From: Thermoflexaceae bacterium
Lineage (GTDB): Bacteria; Chloroflexota; Dehalococcoidia; Tepidiformales; Tepidiformaceae
NCBI GenBank assembly: GCA_015075555.1
Contig: JABTUD010000002.1
Location: 992,001-1,056,000 of the forward strand
Direction of reading: 5' to 3'
DNA length: 64,000 nucleotides
Part shown: positions 48,204 through 56,785 of the stretch, piece by piece
Numbering within the stretch: the first letter of the stretch is position 1
How the letters are laid out: every line of letters begins with the position of its first letter
The notes under the pieces: generated by a model
What the model was told of the DNA's origin: nothing
The model's database searches: none
The model's input: only the letters and a program-made list of their open reading frames with translations
Program-made: the position numbers and the translations under genes

Positions 48204-48986
48204 CTAGGCAAAGCTCCCCACAAGGGAGCCGATGATGAGATACCAGCCGTCCACAAGGACGAAGAGCAGGATCTTGAAGGGAAGGGAGACGATGACAGGG
48301 GGGAGCATCATCATTCCCATGCTGAGCAGGGCTGAAGAGACAACCAGGTCGATGATCAGGAAGGGCACGAACATGATGAAGCCCATCTGGAAGGCGGTCT
48401 TCAGTTCGGAGATGGTGAAGGCGGGGACCAGGACGTAGGTTGGGACATCCTCGGCATTGGCAGGCCGGGGTGAGTCGCTGAGCTTGAGAAAGAGGGCCAG
48501 GTCCTGCTCGCGGGTCTGCTTGAGCATGAAGGCGCGGAGGGGCTTCTCACCGCGTTCGAGCGCCTCCTGCTGGGTGATCTCGCCATTCATGTAGGGCTGC
48601 AGGGCCTCGGTGTTGATGGTCTTGATGGCTGGCGCCATCACAAAGGCGGTGAGGAAGAGCGCCAGCCCTATGAGCACCTGGTTGGGCGGCAGCTGGGGGA
48701 TGCCGATGGCGTTGCGGACGAGCGAGAGAACCACGATGACGCGGGTGAACGAGGTCACCATCACGAGGATGGCCGGGGCGAGCGAGAGGACGGTGATGAA
48801 GAGCAGGATCTGGATTGCGGCGGAGACGTTCTGGGGGTTCTGGGTATCGATTCCGCCCGTGGGGGAAGGCGCCGGCTGACCGGTGGTGGCGGTCTGGGCG
48901 CACCCTGTAAGGGCCAGGGCGGCAACCGCGACGAGCAACACGGAAAGGAGCACGCGCCGGCGGCGGAAGCGCTTCGGGCGGCTCAT
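48204..48986 (-). CDS. fliP: Flagellar export protein FliP with lipobox-like signal
   Basis: 260 residues. The conserved core runs from [65 protein letters not shown] to the C-terminal [50 protein letters not shown]. The first 29 residues are a signal sequence ending LALTGC, a lipobox. FliP normally has a cleaved signal peptide, but a lipoprotein-type Cys is unusual. It overlaps fliO by four bases. Confidence 0.95.
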   Translation of the reverse strand: MSRPKRFRRRRVLLSVLLVAVAALALTGCAQTATTGQPAPSPTGGIDTQNPQNVSAAIQILLFITVLSLAPAILVMVTSFTRVIVVLSLVRNAIGIPQLPPNQVLIGLALFLTAFVMAPAIKTINTEALQPYMNGEITQQEALERGEKPLRAFMLKQTREQDLALFLKLSDSPRPANAEDVPTYVLVPAFTISELKTAFQMGFIMFVPFLIIDLVVSSALLSMGMMMLPPVIVSLPFKILLFVLVDGWYLIIGSLVGSFA

Positions 48987-49585
48987 TGCGGTTCGCTGCC
49001 AATGAGGGTTTCGACGGGCAGGGGGCGCTGGCGCGAGTGGTCGCGGCGCATGCTGCTGAACAGATCGGCGGCAAAGCCGGCCACGGATTGGTCGGCAGGC
49101 CGCGGGACGGATTCGAGCACCTGACGGGACTCGTCGCCGGTTAGCTCGGCGAGGTAGGAGAGCTGCTGGGCAGTGGCGCCAACGGCGATGACCCGTTCGC
49201 CAAGGGCAACCAGGTGGATGGTACGCCCGTTGCCGACGGCGAGGGTATCAACCACGCGGAGGAAGCCTGAGGCGCTCCTGGGACCGAGAGTCTTACGCCC
49301 CCACCAGCGCAGAGCGAAGATGGAGGCGGCAATAATGACCACGACCAGTCCGAGGCGAAGGCCGAGCGAGACGATATCGCCTCCACCGAGGCTGAAGCCT
49401 GAGGAACCTGGTTCGGCGGCGTCCTGGCTCTCGCCGGTCGCCGTCTCCGCAGGGCGGATGACGGGGGAAGTTGCCGCTGGCTGTGGGGAAGGTGCGAGGA
49501 GCGTCACGAAGAGGACAGAGAGGAGCAGCACGCCGCCAATGGCCGCAAGCCACAGCACCCGGCGGTGATTGGCGGCGCCGTTCAA
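48983..49585 (-). CDS. fliO: FliO-like export assembly protein
   Basis: 200 residues. A first membrane segment at 8-28 ([22 protein letters not shown]), a low-complexity spacer, then a second at about 70-93 ([27 protein letters not shown]), followed by [38 protein letters not shown]. This is the FliO core that helps build the FliP ring. The position between fliY and fliP is the standard one. Confidence 0.88.
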   Translation of the reverse strand: MNGAANHRRVLWLAAIGGVLLLSVLFVTLLAPSPQPAATSPVIRPAETATGESQDAAEPGSSGFSLGGGDIVSLGLRLGLVVVIIAASIFALRWWGRKTLGPRSASGFLRVVDTLAVGNGRTIHLVALGERVIAVGATAQQLSYLAELTGDESRQVLESVPRPADQSVAGFAADLFSSMRRDHSRQRPLPVETLIGSEPQ

Positions 49586-50670
49586 CTGGCTTCCTCTTCG
49601 GCGGAAGAGCCACGCCGGATGACTTCGACAACGCGGACACCGAAGTTCTCATCGACAACGACCACCTCGCCACGGGCGATGACGCGGTCGTTGACGAGGA
49701 TGTCGACGGGCTCGCCGGCGATGCGGTCAAGCTCGACGATGGAGCCCGGGCCCAGGTCGAGGACTTCGGCGACGGTGAGCTCGGTGCGCCCGAGTTCGAC
49801 CGTGACATTCATCTCAAGGCCACGCAGAAGGTCGATCGGGTGTGGCGCCGACGGGGTGCGCGTCTCGGCAAGGGGCGTGAACCGGGCGCGCGAAGCCGCG
49901 GGCGCCTGGGAGATGGGAGTGGGCTCGCGCTCGGGAGCGGCGGGCCGGGGCTCCGGTTCGCGGCCGGCGCCGGCGCTGGCATAAGCGGGCGCGGGCGCGG
50001 GCGCAGCGACGGAAGGGACATCGACGATTTCCGCAAGGGCGATATCGTCCTCGGTGAGGCTGAGGGATGGTGCAACGGGCTCATTGGCAAGTTCCGGAAG
50101 GGCGCCCGCCGTCACATCGAGGAAGGTACCGGGGACAACCAGCCTGATGGGGAGCGGCTTCTGTCCCTCGACGGAGAGCGTGAGCACTATCGCCGGCTCG
50201 TCCATGGCGGAGAGCAGCGGGGGCATGGTGTTGGCTGTGATGTCATCCAGGGAGTACACGAGGCCGGGAGGCGAGCCCGCCAGCACCTGGACATTGATTA
50301 CCTGCAGCACCTGGCCGAGCACGGTGGAGGCAAGGACGATTGTCTGCTGCTCTTCGTCCGAGGGATCGTCGGCCTGGGAGTCGAAGAAGTGCGCGGCCGG
50401 GGCGGTCGGGAGAACCAGGTAGGCGAGGGCGGTCTGTTCCTGGTCGGTCGAGAGCTCGATGGGAGCGACAAGATGGGGCTCGCTGAACTCACCTGTGATC
50501 TCGTCGGGCATGACGAGCCGGGCATCGAGGCCGGCAGCGGAAGGCGCGGCGCCAAGGATGGCGCCCAACGCGGTGGCGGCTGCTTCCCAGATGCGGCGCC
50601 CGCCCTGGTCGAGGGTCCCGGCCTGGGCCGGTGAGAGGAGCTGGGTAAGGATCTCGCGCGGTTCTGGCAT
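49582..50670 (-). CDS. fliY: FliY/FliN-type switch (C-ring) protein
   Basis: 362 residues. The N-terminal half (about 10-190) has a CheC-like outline with two helix-strand repeats (IWEAAATALGAILGA; QQTIVLASTVLGQVLQVINVQVLAG). A Pro/Ala linker follows (about 210-270). The C-terminal SpoA/FliN domain starts ARFTPLAETRTP...LLRGLEMNVTVELGRTELTVAEVLDLGPGSIVELDRIAGEPVDILVNDRVIARGEVVVVDENFGVRVVEVI. It is FliY rather than short FliN. No fliM is in the window; it must be elsewhere or replaced. Confidence 0.88.
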   Translation of the reverse strand: MPEPREILTQLLSPAQAGTLDQGGRRIWEAAATALGAILGAAPSAAGLDARLVMPDEITGEFSEPHLVAPIELSTDQEQTALAYLVLPTAPAAHFFDSQADDPSDEEQQTIVLASTVLGQVLQVINVQVLAGSPPGLVYSLDDITANTMPPLLSAMDEPAIVLTLSVEGQKPLPIRLVVPGTFLDVTAGALPELANEPVAPSLSLTEDDIALAEIVDVPSVAAPAPAPAYASAGAGREPEPRPAAPEREPTPISQAPAASRARFTPLAETRTPSAPHPIDLLRGLEMNVTVELGRTELTVAEVLDLGPGSIVELDRIAGEPVDILVNDRVIARGEVVVVDENFGVRVVEVIRRGSSAEEEAS

Positions 50671-50681
50671 GGCGGCTGGCC

Positions 50682-51167
50682 TTACTGTGTGATGAATGTG
50701 ACGAAGTAGATGTCCTGGACCTGCTCGTGGTGGATCTCCTTGTTGATGGCGGAGATGAGCTCATCCTTGAGCTTCTCGCGGCCATCGCTGGTGGAGACCT
50801 GGTCCACTGACTTGGAGCCGATGACGGCCGTCACGACATCCCAGATCTTGGGGAGGTCGGGTTCCATTTCCTCGGCAAAGACCTCGTTCTTGGCAACAAT
50901 TCCGTGGCCCTTGAGGCCGATCCACTTGTGGTCAGGGTCGGTGAACTCGAGTGCGATCTCGGCTTTGACGTAGTTGGGGGCGGTGGCGGGGGCCTTGAGG
51001 TTCAGGACTCGCTCTTCCAGGCGCAAGGTTGGCTTGGGCGCCGAAGCTATTTGCTCGTCCGTGTAGACGGGGGCCGGCTTGGAATCCATGTAGTTGGGCT
51101 TGATGTAGAACCAGAAGGCGGCCGCGAAGAGCAGCGCACCGCCGATGAGCACTTTCTTGTCCTTCAT
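50682..51167 (-). CDS. fliL: Flagellar basal body-associated protein FliL
   Basis: 161 residues. One N-terminal membrane anchor (VLIGGALLFAAAFWFYI) followed by an extracytoplasmic domain: LRLEERVLNLKAPATAPNYVKAEIALEF near 50 and a C-terminal EKLKDELISAINKEIHHEQVQDIYFVTFITQ, typical of FliL. It stabilises the stator around MotA/B. It overlaps motB by four bases. Confidence 0.93.
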   Translation of the reverse strand: MKDKKVLIGGALLFAAAFWFYIKPNYMDSKPAPVYTDEQIASAPKPTLRLEERVLNLKAPATAPNYVKAEIALEFTDPDHKWIGLKGHGIVAKNEVFAEEMEPDLPKIWDVVTAVIGSKSVDQVSTSDGREKLKDELISAINKEIHHEQVQDIYFVTFITQ

Positions 51168-51928
51168 TGATCTTTCACCTTGCCGGCCGCGGCGAGGGCT
51201 TCTTCGAGCTCCGCCTGCGATGGATAGACGATGACAATGTCGGCACGGCGGTTGAGCGCGCGGCCTTCGGGGGTGGTGTTCTCGGCGACGGGGTGGGTAT
51301 CGGCGAAGCCGGCCAGGAACATGCGCGAGGGGTCGATGCCGCCCTGCTCGCCCAGGTAGCGCAGTACCGTCGAGGCGCGGGCAGCCGAGAGCTCCCAGTT
51401 GGTGGCGTAGTCGGGGCTGTTGACGGGGACGTTATCGGTGTGGCCCTCGACGCGGATGCGGTTCGGGAGCCCGGCCAGGACGCTCGCGATGTCGGCGAGG
51501 GCCACCTGGCTGCCCGGCTTCAGGTCTGCGCTGCCCGAATCGAAGAGGAGGTTATCGGCGAGACTGATTGTGATGGATTCAGCATCGCTGCGGACCTGCA
51601 CTTTGGAACCGTAGCCGCCGGCCTCGCCGGCCTCGCCGATCTCGGTGGCGATGGTGACGAGGTCGTTGGACTTGATGTCGGCCAGGGAGGGCGTCAGGCC
51701 ACCTCCGCCCTCAAAGACAGGAGAGGCGCCGTCGGTGCCGCTGAGGACGCCGACGTTGAAAGCCTTGTCGAGCGAGGTCCGCACCTTCTCGAGCTTGGTG
51801 GTGTTGGCATCGCTCATGGACCAGAGGACGACGAAGAGGGCGAAGAGAAGGGTGACCATGTCGGCGTAGGTCACGATCCAGCGTTCATGGTTTTCAGGCT
51901 TTTCGGGCTCGGGGGCGCGGCGGCTCAT
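51164..51928 (-). CDS. motB: Flagellar motor stator protein MotB
   Basis: 254 residues. The membrane segment starts WIVTYADMVTLLFALFVVLWSMSD, with the essential proton- or sodium-binding Asp in YADMVTLLF. The C-terminal OmpA-like peptidoglycan domain contains RIRVEGHTDNVPVNSPDYATNWELSAARASTVLRYL. It overlaps motA by four bases and forms the stator with it. Residues of the Asp environment do not allow naming the ion. Confidence 0.96.
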   Translation of the reverse strand: MSRRAPEPEKPENHERWIVTYADMVTLLFALFVVLWSMSDANTTKLEKVRTSLDKAFNVGVLSGTDGASPVFEGGGGLTPSLADIKSNDLVTIATEIGEAGEAGGYGSKVQVRSDAESITISLADNLLFDSGSADLKPGSQVALADIASVLAGLPNRIRVEGHTDNVPVNSPDYATNWELSAARASTVLRYLGEQGGIDPSRMFLAGFADTHPVAENTTPEGRALNRRADIVIVYPSQAELEEALAAAGKVKDQ

Positions 51929-52740
51929 GCGGCCTCCCGCTGGCGGCCACCGGCGCCGCCCTCCGAGCCTTCGCCCCCGCCCTTGGAGCGGGCCGAGGGC
52001 TGAAGGAAGCCTTCCAACTTCTCGCGAACGATGCGCGGGTTGTCGCCCGACTGGATGGACATGAGACCCTCGATGACGACCTGGAGGGCATGCTGTTCGT
52101 GCCTGGAGTTGTTCTTGAGCTTGTTGGCGAGGGGAAGGTAGAGGACGTTGGCGGTGAACACGCCATAGAACGTGGCGACGAAGGCTGTGGCGATACCAGG
52201 CCCGATGTGCTCGGGCTCATCGAGGTGGGCCATGACCGACATGAGGCCCATGACGGCGCCGAGCACGCCGATGGTGGGGGCGATGCCGCCCATGAGCTCA
52301 AGGACCGAGAAATTGGATTCGTGGCGGTGCTTGATGGCCTCCGCCTCGATCTCCATGATTTCGCGGAGGAGCTCGGGGTCGGTGCCGTCGATCATGAGTT
52401 GCACACCCTTGCGGGTGAAGGGATCGTGGATCTTGTCGACGTCGCCTTCGAGGGCAAGGAGACCTTCGCGGCGAGCCTTGTCGGCCATGGTGACGAATAG
52501 CTCGACCGTCTCGGGGGAGTTGTGACCGCCACCGCCAAAGAAGGCCTTCATGATCGCCTTGGGGAGACCAATCATTGTGGGGAGCGGCTGCGCGACCATG
52601 GTCGCGCCGAAGGTGCCCACGATGACGATCATGAAGCCGGGGATGTTGATGAGGGCGGCGGGGTTGCCACCTTCGAGGACGTTCCCCCCAATGATGCCGA
52701 TGATGGCAAGGCCCAGCCCGACAAGGGTCGCGATATCCAT
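51925..52740 (-). CDS. motA: Flagellar motor stator protein MotA
   Basis: 271 residues with four membrane helices. Visible are MDIATLVGLGLAIIGIIGGNVLEGG, the cytoplasmic domain with LLALEGDVDKIHDPFTRKGVQLMIDG and GIAPTIGVLGAVMGLMSVMAHLDEPEHIGPGIATAFVATFYGVFTANVLYLPLANKLK. The two charged residues that interact with FliG are in the cytoplasmic loop. A Gly/Ser-rich C-terminal tail is unusual. It overlaps flbD by one base. Confidence 0.96.
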   Translation of the reverse strand: MDIATLVGLGLAIIGIIGGNVLEGGNPAALINIPGFMIVIVGTFGATMVAQPLPTMIGLPKAIMKAFFGGGGHNSPETVELFVTMADKARREGLLALEGDVDKIHDPFTRKGVQLMIDGTDPELLREIMEIEAEAIKHRHESNFSVLELMGGIAPTIGVLGAVMGLMSVMAHLDEPEHIGPGIATAFVATFYGVFTANVLYLPLANKLKNNSRHEQHALQVVIEGLMSIQSGDNPRIVREKLEGFLQPSARSKGGGEGSEGGAGGRQREAA

Positions 52741-52940
52741 CAGGCGACTCTCCTCACCGCCCCTACGCTGGCCCGGCGGTATTCGACGATGAGGTCAGCG
52801 ATCTGCTCCGGCGATTCGGCGCAAACGTAGCGGTGGCCGTTCACGAGGGTGATGTGGGTATCGTGAGTGGCTTCGACCATCTCGATCAGGTCGGGATTGA
52901 TATAGAAGTTGGTGCCATCGATGCGGGTGAGTCGAATCAT
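52740..52940 (-). CDS. flbD: FlbD-family flagellar protein
   Basis: 66 residues. MIRLTRIDGTNFYINPDLIEMVEATHDTHITLVNGHRYVCAESPEQIADLIVEYRR follows the FlbD/SwrD family, which raises swimming power in Bacillus. It is the first gene of the long operon. The ATG at 52940 begins the conserved segment; an ATG six codons upstream is less likely. The transcript probably starts in the 200-base gap before it. Confidence 0.92.
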   Translation of the reverse strand: MIRLTRIDGTNFYINPDLIEMVEATHDTHITLVNGHRYVCAESPEQIADLIVEYRRASVGAVRRVA

Positions 52941-53140
52941 CGGGTGGGCCTGCTCCAAAGTGACTTCAGGGTAGGCGAGCGCATCCGGGGCAGTTATCGG
53001 GGAAGGCCCATCGGAACGGAGTTGACTCCCTGAGGGGAGAGCGAGGGCGCCCTGAAACGGGATCGCGGATACCCGCCAGTTTCGAGGGTCAGCCGCTCAC
53101 GCCAGGCCGGCGGCGTGGGGCCGTTCGGCGGCACGCAAGA

Positions 53141-53167
53141 AGGCCCGGCCATGAGCTGGCCGGGCCT
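53141..53167 (-). terminator. Intrinsic terminator after the NarL-type regulator
   Basis: Stem AGGCCCGGCC / GGCCGGGCCT (53141-53150 with 53158-53167), loop of seven bases, followed on the minus strand by TTCTTGC. It lies 40 bases after the regulator's stop. The stem resembles the flagellin terminator, and the rest of the 265-base gap to flbD contains no visible gene. Confidence 0.8.
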
Positions 53168-53206
53168 GTTGTGGGGTGGCAGCGGACCGGTTCAACGGTC
53201 CCGGTC

Positions 53207-53974
53207 TCAACCGGCGAGGGTGGTCGGATCGTCCCCCACGTTGGTAAGCATGCGCTCGGCCTCTTCGACGCTCTCCAGGCGCACGATGCCCTTGCGGATG
53301 GCGTAGCGAATGAGGTCGGTGCGGTTGCGGGCATGGAGCTTGGCCATGATGTGGGCCTTGTGGGCCTCGACGGTCTTGACGCTGATGTAGAGCTCGTTGG
53401 CGATGCCCTGGTTTGTATAGCCCTCAGCGATGAGCTGGAGGACTTCGCGCTCGCGGGGCGTGAGCGCTTCGACGCCGTTGCGCTGGTCGCTGCGCTTGGC
53501 CTGGTAGAGGACCTCGGCAAGGTCAAAGCCTTCGCTCAGGGCGCTGGAGAAGTAGCTGTTGCCGCGGTGGACCGTTTGGATGGCAAGCACGAGCTCGGAG
53601 ACATCGGACTTCTTGATGATGTAGCCGGAGGCGCCGGAACGGAGGGCATCGAGGAGCTGGTCCTCGTCGACGAAGCCGCTGAGCATGACCACGCGGGTCC
53701 CGGGGCTCTGGCGGCGAATCTGGCGGGTGGCCTCGAGCCCGTTGAGGCCGGGCATGACCACGTCCATGAGGACCACATCGGGATTGAGCTTCTCGACGGC
53801 CTGGACGGCCTCGCGGCCATTCTCGCAGTCGCCGACAACCTCAAGCTCGGGCTGGCTTTCGAGGAGCATCCGGAGGGCCTGGCGGATGACGGCGTGGTCA
53901 TCGACAAGAAGGATGCGGATGGCGTGGGCGGATCGGCCGCCCTGGTGGCGCTCGGAAGTCCTGAGAGTGGTCAT
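53207..53974 (-). CDS. NarL/FixJ-type response regulator
   Basis: 255 residues. The receiver starts RILLVDDHAVIRQALRMLLES with the acidic pair, the phosphoacceptor in PDVVLMDVVMPGLNG (about residue 74) and the conserved Lys in GYIIKKSD. The C-terminal LuxR domain is LTPREREVLQLIAEGYTNQGIANELYISVKTVEAHKAHIMAKL. The ATG has GGAGG at a good distance. It is a plausible activator of the flagellar operon that begins 200 bases downstream, but no histidine kinase is nearby. Confidence 0.93.
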   Translation of the reverse strand: MTTLRTSERHQGGRSAHAIRILLVDDHAVIRQALRMLLESQPELEVVGDCENGREAVQAVEKLNPDVVLMDVVMPGLNGLEATRQIRRQSPGTRVVMLSGFVDEDQLLDALRSGASGYIIKKSDVSELVLAIQTVHRGNSYFSSALSEGFDLAEVLYQAKRSDQRNGVEALTPREREVLQLIAEGYTNQGIANELYISVKTVEAHKAHIMAKLHARNRTDLIRYAIRKGIVRLESVEEAERMLTNVGDDPTTLAG

Positions 53975-54268
53975 TGTTGGTGTTCCTCCGCAGTCTTCAG
54001 GGTGCTCCCTGTTGGCGGTGCGCCGGTGCTGCTGGCGCCGCAACCCGGATGCGGCTGGCCGCGTTTCCCGGGGGGAAAACCCTTAAGGTACCCTGAAGGT
54101 ACGTGGGTACGGGTGCTCCTCGTATCGGGGTTTACCCTGATAATAGCAGGGATAGTCCCTCTCCATGCCGGTCAGGGTCGCTGAAAAGGCTCTCCATGCA
54201 GGCGAGAGCAACCCGGCGCGGGGCGGAAGGCGCAGGCAGGGGCGGTGGACAGGCGTGGTGAGCGCGTC
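53975..54268. other. Upstream region of the response regulator, 294 bases
   Basis: No gene is seen. The minus strand shows the block GTACC three times within about 25 bases (near 54090-54116) and a TATTAT box near 54139-54144, possible operator and -10 elements. The repeats could be where the regulator binds its own promoter; this is only a suggestion. Confidence 0.25.
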
Positions 54269-54556
54269 TCAGATGCTGAAGAAGGCGCGTTCGGCGTGGC
54301 CGGCCTCGCTGGCGAGATGAACCTCGGCACGCAGCGACATGAAACGCGGGTTGTTGGCGATGGATGCCGCCGACTCTTCGCTATCGTACATGGAGATGCG
54401 GGCGATCTCGCCGCTATCGTCGTGGGGTTTGAGCACGAGGCTCTGCAGGCAGCCGGGCATGCTGGCCGCCATGTCGGAGAGCTGGCGGAACAGTTCCTCC
54501 AGGCGCTTCTCCTCGCCGCGGCGCGGGCGGGCTATCGAAAGGCGGATGTACGGCAA
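54269..54556 (-). CDS. ABM-type (dimeric alpha-beta barrel) small protein
   Basis: 95 residues. YIRLSIARPRRGEEKRLEELFRQLSDMAASMPGCLQSLVLKPHDDSGEIARISMYDSEESAASIANNPRFMSLRAEV shows the beta-alpha-beta-beta pattern of antibiotic-biosynthesis-monooxygenase-like proteins. These often act as heme-degrading or stress enzymes, but the residues needed are not clear. Soluble, cytoplasmic. It is transcribed alone. Confidence 0.7.
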   Translation of the reverse strand: MPYIRLSIARPRRGEEKRLEELFRQLSDMAASMPGCLQSLVLKPHDDSGEIARISMYDSEESAASIANNPRFMSLRAEVHLASEAGHAERAFFSI

Positions 54557-54624
54557 TCGGTCCCCCAGTACAGGCAGGCTGGCGAATAATAGTCACAGGC
54601 GGGGCGAATTGAACAGATATGAAA

Positions 54625-54652
54625 GCGGCCCCTGGACTGGTCCGGGGGCCGC
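54625..54652 (-). terminator. Intrinsic terminator after the zinc-ribbon gene
   Basis: Stem GCGGCCCC...GGGGCCGC with a GGAC/GTCC inner extension (54625-54652), 23 bases after the gene's stop on the minus strand, followed by TTTCATATC. Confidence 0.8.
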
Positions 54653-54675
54653 TCTGCTACTTCATGGACTCTGGA

Positions 54676-54894
54676 TCAGAGCCGGAGCTTGCCGTGCGAG
54701 GGCTGGCGGCGGCGCTGGCGCTGGGGGAGGGCTGCCTCTTCGGCGGCCAGGTCGACGGGGGGGCTGGTGAGCACTTCGTGTACGTAGCCGCACATGATGC
54801 AGCTACCGTAGGTGCCGTGCCAGTCGCGCTCGACGATCATCGAGCCGCGGCACTTGGGGCATGACTTGGGCGGGGCTTCCTGCAAAGCCGGCAT
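54676..54894 (-). CDS. Small zinc-ribbon protein
   Basis: 72 residues. It contains CPKCRGSMIVERDWHGTYGSCIMCGY, two CxxC knuckles spaced by 17 residues, and a charged tail rich in Gln/Arg. The ATG at 54894 is preceded by CAGGAGG. No specific function can be given; such proteins often bind nucleic acid or act as adaptors. A terminator follows it directly, so it is an independent unit. Confidence 0.72.
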   Translation of the reverse strand: MPALQEAPPKSCPKCRGSMIVERDWHGTYGSCIMCGYVHEVLTSPPVDLAAEEAALPQRQRRRQPSHGKLRL

Positions 54895-55263
54895 GGTCTG
54901 AATCCTCCTGAAACATGTCAATACGAGTAGTCCGAGGGCAGAAAAAAAGACCTCGAAGCGAGCTACCCACTCGCCGGGCCTTCCAACTGCCTGCGGGGTT
55001 AGCTGACGGGTTCGGGCCGAAGGTCGCCCTATCGAATCTGCGGCGGACCGCAGCCGAATTCACCCCAGTTTTGGTTCCCCCGCTGCGCCAGTGGCGCACT
55101 CGGCAGAATTGCTCGTGATAGCTGAGCGCGTTACGGCACGCCGAGGCGTTACCGTAGCCTGACGCTACCAACCCGGAAAGTGGCCTGTCAAGAGTTATTT
55201 GCGAATTGCTTCACAAATTTACCGCTCAGTTGGCATAAGGCAGCGAGGATGGCGGGCCAACCC
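54895..55263. other. Gap of 369 bases with promoter-like and inverted-repeat signals
   Basis: No gene is seen. On the minus strand TTGACA (55191 to 55186) is followed 18 bases later by TAGCGT. Over the same region lies the inverted repeat GTAGC-CTGAC-GCTAC (55154-55168), possibly an operator at the start site. A run of seven T (minus strand, about 54942-54948) follows a short CTCG/CGAG hairpin and could be an attenuator of the zinc-ribbon leader. Confidence 0.3.
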
Positions 55264-55578
55264 TCAGGGCGCCCTCCCGATGGCCCCCTGCGCGCCCTGC
55301 GAGAGCACCTCGCTGACCGGGTCGCGCCCGCGCCAGAGCCAGATGCAGAACGCCGTAGACCCGGAGCCGGTGACGCCGCACACATTGGCGACAATGCCGA
55401 CGGGATCGCCATGTGCCGTGAAGTAGACCAGGAAGCACACCAGTCCCAGGAAGAGCAGCAGCCAACCGAAGAGCGAGTAGCCGCGCACGTCGCGCGTCCG
55501 GAGGATGCGCACCGTATTGGGAATGTAGAACACCTGGGTCAGGACGACGGCGATCCAGCCGATGGCATCGAGGGTCAC
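55264..55578 (-). CDS. SemiSWEET/PQ-loop family membrane protein
   Basis: 104 residues with three membrane helices: IGWIAVVLTQVFYIPNTVRILRTRDVRGYSLFGWLLLFLGLVCFLVYF, then a third near 70-85. The motif IPNTVRI resembles the PN pair (PQ loop) of SemiSWEETs, which act as dimers to pass sugars or amino acids. The last 15 residues are polar and dispensable for the fold. The substrate cannot be predicted. Confidence 0.75.
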   Translation of the reverse strand: MTLDAIGWIAVVLTQVFYIPNTVRILRTRDVRGYSLFGWLLLFLGLVCFLVYFTAHGDPVGIVANVCGVTGSGSTAFCIWLWRGRDPVSEVLSQGAQGAIGRAP

Positions 55579-55678
55579 CTGGGTCTCCTCGGGCGGGATG
55601 CACCGAACGTAGCAGCCCGGCCGGTAACGGGCATCGGCGCGCGGCTACCGTGCCGCCAGCCTGGCAGTGGCCACGCTC

Positions 55679-56221
55679 CTAGTCGAGGCGCAGTTCGCCT
55701 TCAAGCAACCCCATGATGATGCTGTTGCGGTAGGCGCCATGCCGGAAGTGGGCGTCGCGACGAACGCCTTCGACCCTGAAGCCTATCTTTTCGTAGACGT
55801 GCTTCGCCCGGTCGTTGCCGGCAAGCACCTCCAGCTGGATGCGATGCAGGTTCATCTCGGCGAACCCAAAGCGGCAGAGGGTCCGCATCGTGTCCGTCCC
55901 GTAGCCGCCATCCCAGCAGCTCTTTTCGCCGATCATGATCGCGAGAGTGGCGGAGCGATGCTCGGGGCTGGTCCCGACCAGGTCGCAGTGACCGATGAGC
56001 GTCCGATCGGCAAGCGTTTCGACCGCGAAGGCGGCACGGGCATAGCCAGGCGCGGCCGTGGCGGCAATCCACTCGCGTTCCTGGGCGTGGGAGAACGGGT
56101 ACCGGGCACTAAGGTGCTCGATCACTTCGTGGTCGTTGATCCAGCGGAAGAAGGCGGGTTCGTCCTCGGGCTCCTTGGCCCGGAGCCGGATGAGCTTCCC
56201 TTCGTAAGGTGACTGCGCCAT
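55679..56221 (-). CDS. GNAT-family N-acetyltransferase (RimJ/RimL-like)
   Basis: 180 residues. Beginning KLIRLRAKEPEDEPAFFRWINDHEV, then IGHCDLVGTSPEHRSATLAIMIGEKSCWDGGYGTDTMRTLCRFGFAEMNLHRIQLEVLAGNDRAKHVYEKIGFRVEGVRRD, is the standard GNAT RimL layout with the acetyl-CoA loop (WDGGYGTDTM). Targets are protein N-termini, amines or small molecules. It is a single-gene unit. Confidence 0.9.
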   Translation of the reverse strand: MAQSPYEGKLIRLRAKEPEDEPAFFRWINDHEVIEHLSARYPFSHAQEREWIAATAAPGYARAAFAVETLADRTLIGHCDLVGTSPEHRSATLAIMIGEKSCWDGGYGTDTMRTLCRFGFAEMNLHRIQLEVLAGNDRAKHVYEKIGFRVEGVRRDAHFRHGAYRNSIIMGLLEGELRLD

Positions 56222-56362
56222 GAGGATTCCTTACTCTGTCATCGGGGCCAGGCGGCCCGCCCGTCCCTGCCACGGAAGGTATTGGGGCGTCCGTCCACGC
56301 AATGTGACCATGCATTCTCGGTTGCCGGACGATACCAGAGCGGCAGCGGCCCCCGCAACCGC

Positions 56363-56785
56363 TCATGCCCGAACCACGACGAACCCCTCCGCATGGGCGG
56401 CATCGCCGAGGCGCGCATCCAGGCACACAAACTCCAGCGTTCCGGGGCTGCCTTCAGCAGCGTAGAGCCCGGCCGCGAGTTGGAGCGCCTCGGCAGCCCG
56501 CAAAGGGTGCACCCGGAGCAGCCGCATCGCGGTCTCGCGGACTTCTTCGCTCGGCAGGATCTCTCGCCAGCCGGCGCGAAAGCGCGCCAGGCGGGCCACC
56601 GCCATGTCCACACGTTGCCCCGGCAGACCGTCCCGTTGCAGCCGCGCGAACACTGAAACGCACTCCACCACCGAGGCCCACCAGACGACAAGGTCAGGAT
56701 CGGCCTCGTGAACGCCCGCAAGGAACGGAGTCGTCAGTTCTTCAACCAGCAGGGGCATCAACGCCGAGCTGTCCCAGAACCTCAC
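56363..56785 (-). CDS. vapC: PIN-domain toxin VapC
   Basis: 140 residues. MRFWDSSALMPLLVEE opens with the first PIN Asp (D5), then a conserved Glu in SVVECVSVFARL, and FVCLDARLGDAAHAEGF provides the last acidic positions. It would be an Mg-dependent RNase that stalls translation unless bound by the antitoxin. The gene overlaps the antitoxin by four bases (order antitoxin-toxin). Confidence 0.9.
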   Translation of the reverse strand: MRFWDSSALMPLLVEELTTPFLAGVHEADPDLVVWWASVVECVSVFARLQRDGLPGQRVDMAVARLARFRAGWREILPSEEVRETAMRLLRVHPLRAAEALQLAAGLYAAEGSPGTLEFVCLDARLGDAAHAEGFVVVRA

